Source: Hyphodiscus hymeniophilus | Lineage: Eukaryota; Ascomycota; Leotiomycetes; Helotiales; Hyphodiscaceae | NCBI GenBank assembly: GCA_016508695.1 | Contig: VNKQ01000005.1 | Span: forward strand, 806,001 to 870,000 | DNA: 64,000 nt | Direction: 5' to 3' | Shown: in pieces, positions 47,073 to 56,708 of the stretch | Layout: every line of letters begins with the position of its first letter | Position numbering within the stretch: the first letter of the stretch is position 1 | The notes under the pieces: model-generated | The model's input: the letters and a program-made list of their open reading frames with translations, nothing else | The model's database searches: none | Told to the model about the DNA's origin: nothing | Translations under genes and position numbers: made by a program

Positions 47073-47972
47073 ATGTGCGTCAAGGAATTTTACGGCTACA
47101 ATTGTGGCCATTGTTCTGTCCCTGTACTCAGACAGTGCCCCCTCTCCACTTCGAATCCCCACTACCCGGTCTGCAAGTTCCCTGCCGAACGTCCGATCTT
47201 TACAGACGACTTTTGCCACCCTTGCTCAAGAGTTGTTTGGAATATGAAGGTTTTGAAAGACGAGGAAGAACACCGAGCTCGGCACCTGCGAGGAGAATGC
47301 ACTTGCGAGGTAATCTTTGATGGCGAGGATAGAGAGAAGCGACTACACACTCGTGGTGGCAAAGACAAAGGGAAAGGAAAGGGTAAGGAGCAGTCTCGGA
47401 GAGAGCAGCTTCAAGGATTTCCGGTTATTGGCCAGGGCATGTATAAGCAGGGAATGGCTATGGGCGAGCCCGGTGGCTACGGAAGTGGTGGTGGCGGCGG
47501 GAAACCAGGGCATGATACTCAGGAGTATGAGAGTATGGAACACGATATGCAGATGGTAAAGTTGGACGACGACTTAGCTTGCTGGGAGCCCGCGGCACAG
47601 ATGGCGGCATATGAGTATGCTGGTTACTACATCGAGGATGGTCAAAGTCAGGGCACTTACCCCGAACCGTCATACACTGTGGCACTTGGAAGCGACCAAG
47701 GAGGTCAATTATCCATGGGCGAAGTTGGTTCCGGCATGAGATGGTACCCGCAACATCAGCAATACTACCACACGCCCCAAATCCCAAGGGCAGCCGTCTA
47801 TAACGCCGTCGAAGATGCTCCGAAAGGTCCACGAGCTGCAACTCTTCGAGTTGCGTCGCTACCAATTGGAAGATACGACAACGCTGCGCACCCAGATCAC
47901 GTTGAGGCTCTAGTTGTTCCCACACAGCCTTTGGTGGTGAGCAGCGACATGATGAGATCCGAGTCAACTTGA
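47073..47972 (+). CDS. Cys-rich orphan protein
   Basis: One exon encodes 299 residues from the ATG at 47073 (MCVKEFYGYNCGHCSVPV); a longer reading would begin at TTG. The first ~100 residues have nine Cys with the pattern C-x8-C-x2-C ... C ... C ... C-x2-C ... C-x-C (NCGHCS, RQCPLS, PVCKFP, DFCHPCSRV, ECTCEV), suggesting metal binding. Then come a Lys/Gly-rich segment (GGKDKGKGKGKEQ), a Gly loop (GYGSGGGGGKPG) and a Tyr/Gln-rich C-terminus (QHQQYYHTPQIP). No signal peptide is evident. I do not recognise a family and give no function. It is divergent from the other Cys-containing orphan (44338-44940), which also carries a CGH motif. Confidence 0.72.
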   Translation: MCVKEFYGYNCGHCSVPVLRQCPLSTSNPHYPVCKFPAERPIFTDDFCHPCSRVVWNMKVLKDEEEHRARHLRGECTCEVIFDGEDREKRLHTRGGKDKGKGKGKEQSRREQLQGFPVIGQGMYKQGMAMGEPGGYGSGGGGGKPGHDTQEYESMEHDMQMVKLDDDLACWEPAAQMAAYEYAGYYIEDGQSQGTYPEPSYTVALGSDQGGQLSMGEVGSGMRWYPQHQQYYHTPQIPRAAVYNAVEDAPKGPRAATLRVASLPIGRYDNAAHPDHVEALVVPTQPLVVSSDMMRSEST

Positions 47973-48131
47973 CCTGGTTTGGTGAGTAAAAACAAATTCT
48001 TTGCTTTGTCTTTATAGGTGCTGGCCTTGCTAACTCAGCAATGATGCAGATTGTACAAACAGAGGAAAGGTGCCGGTTGTCTGACAATGGTAAAACACAA
48101 AATTCATCCAAACCACTCCTCTCTTGCAATT

Positions 48132-49712
48132 CTATCTATCGACCTCACCAAACACTTCATGAGTTGTTAGCAGACTTCGTTATTGCAATACAGGTTAAGG
48201 CATGACTCACCCAAATCCATCGTTCCGATGATTGCCACTGCATCGGCAAGCAGATGACCCCTCGATATCTGGTCAAAGCCTCCGAGGTGTGCAAAACCAG
48301 GAGCTCGGATCTTGCAGCGGTATGGTCTTTCACTTCCATCGCTCACAACAAATACACCCATCTCTCCCTTTGGCGCCTCAATGGCCGAATATGTCTCTCC
48401 TGGTGGAACGGTATAACCCTTCGTGAACAAAAGAAAGTGGTGGATCAGAGCTTCCATGTTCTCTTTCATTGCTGCTCGTGGGGGAGGAGAGATCTTATAG
48501 TCCTCAACTCGAATGGGTCCAGGGGCATCTTGTTGAGGCATTGATGAATTATTCGCAACGACTGTCGGAACTCTTCCATGCGGCAGAGATATCGGTCATA
48601 GCAGTCACCATTCACACCAACAGGAACATCAAACTCAACTTCTCCGTAAGCATCATATGGCTGGCTCTTTCGCACATCCCACGGCACTCCGGAACCACGA
48701 AGCATCACACCAGTGAACGAATAATTCAACGCATCAGCTGCAGACACAACTCCGATTCCCTTTGTTCTTCCAATCCAGATACGGTTATCGGTAAGGAGTT
48801 CCTCGGTTTCATCGATTCGATCTGAGAACTGGGTAGCCCACTGATAGATGTCATCTAGCAGACCAACCGGGATATCTTGATGGACACCACCAGGTCGAAC
48901 ATATGCAGCGTGGAGACGGGCTCCTGACACTCTTTCATAAAATTCCTACGCGTTGATTTTAGCGAGCATTCATAGGTAGACAGTCAATTTCAGAATATTT
49001 TACCATGAGCTTCTCCCGTTCCTCAAAACCCCACAAAAAAGGAGTGAGAGCACCAACATCCATTGCGTGAGATAAGATCGACATCAAATGATTCAAGATA
49101 CGCGTGATTTCTCCAAACAAAGTTCTGATCCACTTCGCACGCTCTGGGATCTCGATGTTCAGAAGCTTCTCTACTGCCAATGAAAAACATTGCTCGTTGG
49201 TCATCATAGAGACATAATCCAGGCGATCGAAGTATGGGAGGGCCTGGAGATATGTCTTGTATTCAATCAACTTTTCCGTTCCACGATGCAGAAGCCCAAC
49301 GTGAGGATCTGATCTAACAATCTCCTCGCCATTAAGTTCTAATATCAGCCGAAGCACACCGTGAGCAGCAGGATGTTGTGGTCCGAAATTGACAGTGTAA
49401 TGGCGTATTTTGCGGTTTTCGACATCGTCGCCTCTGAGATTCGAGTCGGGGGTATGGTTCATGTGCTCTGCATCATCAGGATTCGTGGGGCTGAGGATTG
49501 ACGGGTCAGTCTAGGGATAACGTGAAGAGAGGGCTAGCTCACTGAGCAAAATAGTCATCTGTAGGAATTAGCTTCGTGCCCTCGTATGGCTCAGCATATC
49601 GTCGAGCTGAGATAACAGAGAATGCTCTTGTCTGAGCTCGAAGGCCGGATCTCGAGATTGCTGGACGCACACCTCTGGCGCTGAGGCCGGCCAGCCGGGC
49701 GATTGATGCCAT
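48132..49712 (-). CDS. NUO-49: NADH:ubiquinone oxidoreductase 49-kDa subunit (NDUFS2 type), frameshifted in this sequence
   Basis: Four exons (49712-49543, 49490-49004, 48945-48211, 48154-48132) would encode about 471 residues. It is the complex I subunit lining the quinone site. The presequence is MASIARLAGLSARGVRPAIS. The mature part has RHYTVNFGPQHPAAHGVLRL, RGTEKLIEYKTYLQALPYFDRLDYV, WGFEEREKLMEFYERVSGARLHAAYVRPGG and FAHLGGFDQISRGHLLADAV, ending MDLVFGEVDR. In exon 3 the frame breaks in a run of four G (48522-48525 on the plus strand): LRIIHQCLNKMP is in one frame and GPIRVEDYKISPPPR in the next. Exon 3 has 735 bases where 736 would keep frame, so one base is missing. No intron explains it. 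Sequencing or assembly error is more likely than a real pseudogene because the rest is intact. Confidence 0.93.
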
Positions 49713-49940
49713 ATCAATTGAGTTGTATCAGACGAATGGCATCAGCTGAGTCGTGCGCGACAGAAAAGAGTAATCAGAGTCAACAGCGCTGCATTTCATT
49801 GACGTCTATGAATTTGAGCTAATTGGATCTAAGCTGGAATCAACCTGGTCCTCATTGGTTGCGGCCATCGGCGACAAAAAGCTCCGTGGCGAGGCTCTCG
49901 AGACAAAATTTTGGCAAGAACCCCTCCACCATCATTCGTA
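49713..49940. promoter_or_regulatory. Short divergent promoter, complex I 49-kDa / RPC40
   Basis: Only 228 bp separate the divergent start codons of the 49-kDa complex I gene and RPC40. A CRE-like TGACGTC lies at about 49800-49806 and an inverted CCAAT box (ATTGG) at about 49854-49858. The small size means regulatory sites are probably shared. Confidence 0.6.
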
Positions 49941-51227
49941 ATGTCTGGAATACGCAGCATGGCGCCGACAGAATTCAAAAACTTTCCTAGCCAGGAGGAG
50001 CTGGACCGTCGGAAGATCGTGGGAATCAACTTAGAGACAGTCACAGAGTAAGGGTGCCGATTCCTATTTCTCGTCTCCTCAAGGAAGCTTTGGCTAATAA
50101 TATTAAGTGTCGCGAGTACAGACTTTCCCGGCCACTGGCCAGGAGAAGACATGTCCTGGTCCAAAAAGAACTTCCAAAAGTCCTTCAACGTGCAATTCCA
50201 CCACAACACTAGCTATGACTCCTCCTTCTCCCTCATCGGCATAGACGCCGCCGTTGCAAATGCATTCCGTCGAATCCTCATCGCAGAGATCCCTACCCTA
50301 GCCATCGAGTATGTCTTCGTGAACAACAACACTTCCATTATACAAGATGAGGTTCTGGCAGCACGGTTAGGTCTTGTGCCTTTCAAGGGTGGGAAAGCAG
50401 GCCTTTTGAAGTACCTGAAATGGTTCAAGAAGCCACAGGAGGACGGCCCGGAAGATGAAAAATTTGATCATTGTTATGATTACAATACTATTGTGCTCCA
50501 TCTGAACATTGAGTGCACACGGAATGAGGATGCAGAAAGGGGAGAGAAGGATCCGCTGAAGTTGTATCATAATGCGCAGTAAGTACTCCTCCTTACTCTT
50601 TTTGCCTTTGAAGTCTAAATACTAATACTGGGTCACCGCAGTGTCTATGCCAAAGATATTGTATTCAAGCCATTTGGCACACAAGAGAAGTGGTTCTCGG
50701 GCGAAGACGCAATTATGCCAACGAACCCCGATATTTTGATAGCAAAATTAAGACCTGGCCAATGTATAGATGTTGAAATGCACGCAATCAAAGGCGTAGG
50801 AAGCGATCATGCGAAATACAGTCCAGTAGCCACTGCCTCATACCGTCTCCTTCCTACCATTACGATAACGAAGCCAATACTAGGAAAGGATGCAGAGAAG
50901 TTTAAGAACTGTTTCCCACGCGGTGTTATTGAACTCGAGAAAGTCACGAAGAAGGAAAGCAAGATGGTGGGAAGTGGATATGATGGGCATGAAGGAGAGA
51001 ACAAGGCTGTTGTAAAGGACGCCTTCAACGATACGGTTAGCAGGGAATGTTTACGGCATGCGGAATTCGAGGGGAAGGTCAAGCTGGGAAGGGTACGAGA
51101 TCATTTTATCTTCTCGGTGGAAAGTCTGGGACAGTGGGATAGCGACGAGATGTTCTTAGAGGCTGTCAAGACGTTGAAGGTCAAATGTGCGGGACTGAAG
51201 AAATCTTTGGCGGGTATGTCGAGATGA
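49941..51227 (+). CDS. RPC40: RNA polymerase I/III shared subunit AC40
   Basis: Three exons (49941-50047, 50108-50578, 50642-51227) encode 387 residues. AC40 pairs with AC19 in the assembly platform of RNA polymerases I and III and is the equivalent of bacterial alpha. The alpha-motif region is NTSYDSSFSLIGIDAAVANAFRRILIAEIPTLAIEYV, continuing with QDEVLAARLGLVPF. The C-terminal half includes GPED and KDIVFKPFGTQEKW, then RPGQCIDVEMHAIKGVGSDHAKYSPVATASYRLLP, which is also typical. I used the first ATG at 49941; a second in-frame ATG at 49959 is possible. Acceptor 1 is TTAAG at 50103-50107, which is weak but keeps frame. Confidence 0.96.
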
Positions 51228-51409
51228 TTTGGCATGTTTATGTATTCAGCAGTGCAGGAGTTCAGGAACTGGCGTAAGATGGCTAAATTCTAGAGCTCAT
51301 GCTGTCTGGTAGATAAAGAGCCAGAATTCTTCATGAAAACCTCCCAACTACTTTTGCAGTCTACATGCAGTCATCATCGTAAAATTCGGTTTCCTGTTAG
51401 ACCCCAGCC

Positions 51410-52891
51410 CTATTCAGTCACTCCATGCTTCGGAGCAGGGGCATAAGGTTTCGAAAAACGTAACCGAAATTTGAAGTCAACAGATCCCAAACTCGGATCC
51501 GAAACCGCGATTTCCTCTCCATTCTCCAGCAGTTCCCCAATCCGCTTCTCCAGGTTTGGTCTCGTCTTCAACATCAAACTCTCTGGACTCTGGAAGAAAA
51601 GCGTCTTGCTCCCAGAGCTGATGCTAGGCTTCTTCAACTGAGCTTCAGGCCGTGCAGCCATACTCTCAATCAATTCTTGCAAAGTCCAATTCGGATCAAT
51701 TTCCATGTTTCGTGCAATAGTTCCACAGACAGGACAATCATCCTTTTGCTCATGCTTGAAGGTGTAGGTATAAATACCTTCGTTACCACTGTACATCATG
51801 TAGTTGTCCTCCAGTCCCAATCCAGGGTTCGAATTCGTAGCAATCTTAAAGGCTTCATTGCAGCAACTAGCTGCTATAATGGCGTTTGTAGATGCAATGG
51901 CTGGTATGATATTCTTGACGACACCCTGTGTCAGGGAGTAAGTAACACCTGTAATATTGAAGTCCCGAGCTCTAGCCAAAGCCTTCTTGTATAGCCACGT
52001 AATATGCTCGGGATCATCATTGTCTAGTTTCGGAAATGGCTTTTCTTGCTCCCAGGCCATGATATGTGCCCATTCGATGCAATGTTCGGGTTGACGAGGA
52101 ATGGTAGCTAGCGTGCATAGAGGAACGGCAGCACGAGGGGCGTGCATATCAAGTTGGCATTCAATACAGGATGTCATGGTCGGAATAACAACTCGCGACT
52201 GTCCTTTGAATCCTAAGTCTGCTTAGCCATGCCTTTTCTACCACGTAGGGAATTCCTACCTTCGGTTCCTCCATCGATCAACGGCTTCAAGCTCTCGGGA
52301 TTGTCTGGGTAATCAACCATGCCGACCAAAGTCGCGTTGATCCATCGTCTAGCTTCAATACTGTCTAGGCCACACACAACGGCCGTAAACTGCATGTAGA
52401 AATCCTCATCCTTATCCTGAATCTTGCAGTTGTGCGGTGTAATAGAGACCCCTTTGACTCTCTTCTCAACGAATCTGGCAGCAACCTCGGCTTTCGACTT
52501 TCCGACATCTGCTTGGCGGAAGAGGAACTGACGATTCAAGTTGCTGACATCGATCGTATCCATATCTATAACGTGAATCTTCTTGAATCCAGAAAGAGCC
52601 AAGTCCTTCAATATCTCACAACCCAGCCCACCGGCACCAATGACTCTGTAAGATATTAGGCTCCGACCTTTCCAGCGGGAGTAGGAACTCACAAAACGCT
52701 CATGGTCTCGAGCCTAGCCAGTGCATCTTCACTGTTATCGTGGTCTTCGGAAAATGGACCAGGGACTTTTCGTATTTGATCGAGGTAAGTCCTAGAAGGG
52801 TCTGTAAGCTCCTTGTATCTGTTTGTAAGGAGGGTGTCGCTCACCACCTCGAAGAAGAAGTTGGAGGTGCAACAGTGATTGGTTGTGACAT
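51410..52891 (-). CDS. UBA3: NEDD8-activating enzyme E1 catalytic subunit
   Basis: Four exons (52891-52845, 52791-52693, 52645-52260, 52212-51410) encode 444 residues. With Ula1/NAE1 it adenylates NEDD8 and forms a thioester with it for cullin activation. The ATP-binding motif is VIGAGGLGCEILKDLALSGF (Gly52, Gly54, Gly57) and the catalytic Cys193 is in IPTMTSCIECQLDMHAPR. A zinc Cys pair (DDCPVCG) follows, and a C-terminal ubiquitin-fold domain (SLMLKTRPNLEKRIGELL) ends the protein. The first exon (MSQPITVAPPTSSSRW) joins TYLDQIRKVPGPFSED across intron 52792-52844. I chose this acceptor (TTCTAG) because the nearest alternative makes a stop codon. It is divergent with TEL2, about 300 bp apart. 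Confidence 0.95.
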
Positions 52892-53189
52892 CTCGGCAGA
52901 GGTACGGAGCAAAGACACGTTTTCAAGAGATTCACAAGCGCAGTCTTCTCTCCCATCAAAGTGCGATATGTTGAATTGTTAACAGACACTGAAAGACGGG
53001 AATGTGATGCCCCAAGCGATAAGGAACTCCCTTATCGTAGTGCATGAGAGCCCCTGTTAAGCGTCAGTCTACCACTAACCTGAGGCTGAGGTACCGGACT
53101 CTGCGTCTGAACCGCTCCGGCATACAAACAAACAAATAAAAAACAAAACAAGAAACTCAATTGATACCAAAGCAAAGCCAAATGAAGCC
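52892..53189. promoter_or_regulatory. Divergent promoter region, UBA3 / TEL2
   Basis: The 298 bp between divergent UBA3 and TEL2 starts hold both promoters and leaders. An A-rich stretch at 53130-53155 (about AAACAAATAAAAAACAAAACAAG) lies 40 to 60 bp before the TEL2 start. No specific factor site was identified. Confidence 0.5.
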
Positions 53190-53214
53190 ATGGAAAGCTT
53201 GCTTGCGACTGTGA
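53182..53214 (+). other. Upstream ORF overlapping the TEL2 start
   Basis: An ATG at 53182, eight bases before the TEL2 ATG at 53190 and in another frame, opens an 11-codon ORF including the stop at 53214. Its context is weak (C at -3, ATGA), while the TEL2 context is good (G at -3, ATGG). If the transcript starts upstream of 53182, leaky scanning would be needed to reach TEL2. Confidence 0.6.
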
Positions 53215-56200
53215 GTACGTCTTACACAGATAAGAGAGAAGAAGAAGATGCCGCCTTGGTCGAAGTTAAGCAACCACGAAAGGCTCCTAAGCTCTCTTTC
53301 AAAGCAACGACTCCAGCGGAAGCGTTAGAAATCCTCAAGAATGAGCCGGATCATGACAGTCTCATCTCAACGCTACGATATTTGGGACCAAACAGTTCTG
53401 ATTTCAGCATTACGTCCCCAAGTCCTCTTGCAGCTCAGTTGGCTCATACTTTAGTCTCGGACATTGTACCAAATTACTGGAATCTCCTTTATGAACGCAA
53501 AACCCCACAAGAAAGACAGGCGAAGACGAAGGCTGTATCAGATCTTGAGCTTCTCTTAGCGTGTCTTCGAAGCGTCACTGGCCTGAATGCTTTGTTGTTA
53601 GTTATAAAACAACTCATTCAACGGTCACAAGAGAGTAAGACAGCTATTGGGGGCCCGAATATCCAAGATCGTCTTACGATCCTTTTACAAGTGTTGACGG
53701 AGCTTATCGATGGAGATGAGACCATCGGCAAACTTTCAAATGCTTTATGGAACTCGAATGTTCCACAACCGAAGCAAAAAGCTATTTGGAACGAGCTTCT
53801 TAGCATTGTTGGTAGTGGGAAGATTCCGGGACTTGCTGCAGAGGCGGAAGACGTTATTGGGGAATCTAGCAAGAAGATTTCAGAGAAGTATTGGATTGCA
53901 AATGGGAGTGCTTATAGTACCTGGCTTGCTCGAAATATAACGCTTTGGGCCCGGAGTCTACCAAAAAAACCGGAGAATGGATGGAAATGCTGTGGAGAGC
54001 TGTTATGCAAGGCGTTTCGACTTGGACACTCGGGCAAGTTACTTGACCAAAATCATGATCACAGTCTGACAACTTCACAGAGAGCATCGTCAAGGAAATC
54101 CTCACGACCCTACTCTTACAGCAGCAAGAACAGCACAGTGTCCAATTCGAGATGCTTCTCAGTGCGCTGCCGAAGTTCGAGCAGCGAAACTTTATCTTAT
54201 CCTTCCTTAAGCTTGTATCAAAGGCCTACCTTTCTTCTATCATCACATCGGAAGATGATTCTCGATGGTGGCAATCAGATGCAAGTGTCATCGCAGCTAC
54301 TGCAGGCTTGATACAGTTGGTGTTAGCGAAGGATGAATCTCGAAAGATCCATTTGATGACCTGGTTGACGTCCTCTTCAGGTGCTGGTGTAGGTGATGGC
54401 ATAGCAATCCGCCGTGCTGTGATAGCAGCCCTTGCTACGGACAAGAATGATATCGAAACCATCTTAGACAAGATTTTGAGGCAGTTTGGAGACCAATTGT
54501 ACATTAGACATACCCCAACTATGCAACAAGAAGGTATTATCCTACTCAATGTTGATATAGCCACCAAGTACTAAATACTCTCCAGCCCATGCCCAAGTCC
54601 TCCTCCTTTCGGCAGGCTACGTCCATCGAATAGCTCCACTTCGTCTCAGGATGTTGATGAGATCTGGTACACACTTGAGTGTTGTGTCGAACAGACTTGC
54701 CGCATCGTCTCCTCGAGCTCGTTTCCTGGGAATGGCTATCGGAGAAGCTCTCTCCAGCTTAGTTGACAAAGACGACAAGAGGATGGATTTCAAAATGGAA
54801 GAAATGACTACCCCAGAAGCCAAATGGTACAGATCCCTTGTCACTGTATTTGATTCCGTGGGATCTCTCAGTGCGCTAAAATCACAAACTATCACCAAAG
54901 TTCCCCGCCGACAACCCGTTACCAGTCAACCGAAATCAAAAGCTCAAGTGCCACAACTAAGCGGCTCAAAAATCATATCCATCGAAGAAATATCATCCTC
55001 TGAAGATTCAGATGACGATGGCCTATTACCTTACGCCAAACCGGATTCGGACGCCTCGGATTCTGATGATGATCCCACACTTATTACACGCAACAAGCCT
55101 ATCGCACCAATCTACATTCGAGATCTGATAACCTTCCTTCGAGATACAGAGTCGTACGACAAACAAAAATTAGGTCTCCAGACCGCCGCTTCCCTGATCC
55201 GACGGAAAGCAAATTTTGGTACAGAAGTTAGCGCTCATGCCGAAGAACTTGCTACACTTCTCATCGGGCTGCAGGACAAGTACGAGATCACTGACTTTGC
55301 AAATTTGAGGCTCCAAGGCATGATAGCAGTCTTAATAGCCCAGCCGCTGAAAATGGGACAGTGGTTCTCCAAGACTTTCTTCGATGGCGATTACTCCCTC
55401 TCTCAGCGAGCATCAGTTCTGACAACTCTAGGTCTCGGTGCTCGAGAACTAGGAGGATTCGCCGACGAGGAAGCAAAAACCACTCCAAAATCCAAAGTCT
55501 TGCCCTCGCCATCAAAATCACTTCCACCGGCTCTCCACACACTCTACACCCCCTCATCCGACGAAGTCGACGCCCTCTCCACCCAACTCTCCAATACTAT
55601 GATAGCACCTATGGCGGCTACACTTGCCAACAAAATAACCGGACCCTCTATCCTCAAGATCCGCACTTTCAGCACCCGTATGGCCGTCGAAGCAAAGCGC
55701 AAAAAGCCCATCGCCAATGCCCTCGCGAAGATCGTAGCAGAAAGCTTCTTCTTCCCTCTAAGCGGCCGTTTCTTCATCCACCTCAAAGCCTACGGCTCCT
55801 CCTCCCACTCCAACATCGTCTTCAACCCTTTCCTCCTCACCCTCTTTATCAAAACTCTGGCTTTACTCATCCATGCGTCAGGCCCGAGTACGCTCAGCTT
55901 GCCGCAGATGACAAGTGAATTCTGGGATCTCTTACTGAATTTAAGAACCCAGAGCTTGGGCGACGGAACGGTGGTTGAGGCGTTATTGTTTGCGTTCTTG
56001 ACATTATTAGAAGTGAACGAGGATAAGAGGGATTTAGTGGACCGACATGGGAGGCAGTTGTTAGAAACCCAGGAGTGGGTTGAGGTTGTGTTTGGTCGGA
56101 TGGGTGGAGGCGAGGAGGAGGAGAGGGGAAGGATGTTGGCTGCGGGTGTGCTGCTTAGAATCAATGAAGTTGTGGATAAGTATCAGGCGCTGCTCATGGG

Positions 56201-56219
56201 TGATCTGGTTGGATTCTGA
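53190..56219 (+). CDS. TEL2: Telomere length regulation / PIKK-assembly protein Tel2
   Basis: Three exons (53190-54033, 54081-54533, 54586-56219) encode 976 residues. Tel2, with Tti1 and Tti2, stabilises PI3K-like kinases (TOR, ATM/Tel1, ATR/Mec1) through the Hsp90-R2TP system. The protein is built of helical repeats. The conserved C-terminal core begins near RPIYIRDLITFLRDTES-like PIYIRDLITFL and continues TAASLIRRKANFGTEV. An acidic serine stretch around Ser574 (SSEDSDDDGLLPYAKPDSD) matches the CK2-site/R2TP-binding region of animal TELO2. Intron 1 (54034-54080, 47 bp) uses a GC donor (GCAAGT) with CTGAC 10 bp before the acceptor; every GT alternative tried breaks the frame. Intron 2 is 54534-54585. 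Confidence 0.92.
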
Positions 56220-56708
56220 GTTTGAATCCCAACGGAGTCAGAAGGAAATGGTCGATGTCCGAGTTATCCCTCGATGCACAGAACTTTAATACTCTTCATG
56301 CCTTGGCATACCTCAAATTGCTTCGCTATCATTGGAGGGCTGCTTTTTCGGGAACTCATGATTATCAGAGTGCCTTTTCGTTCCCTCCACATATCTCAAG
56401 CTCTCAAGGCGTTACCGTGCATGCTACTCTCCCGGGACTTTCGGTCGAATTGGATGCTTCGATTTTCCTGGATTTGGAATGGGGAATCTGGATATCTGGC
56501 AGAGCTTCAAATCGTTCGAACTACTGAGCAGCTGTCACACTTAAGTCCCGGGATGGTTTGATCTGTATTGTATCTATCAGACAGTGCCTACAGAAAGGAT
56601 ATTTTCCCCATGGCACAGAATATGTAGTACCCTTCCCTGAAGCGCCCTCGCTATGAATCATTATTTTTATCCCTATTGTAACAGACCTGTACATGTTCAA
56701 ACAACAAC
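56220..56708. other. Convergent intergenic
   Basis: The 489 bp between the TEL2 stop and the kinase stop include short ORFs that lack any recognisable domain. The region should hold both 3' UTRs. Confidence 0.55.
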
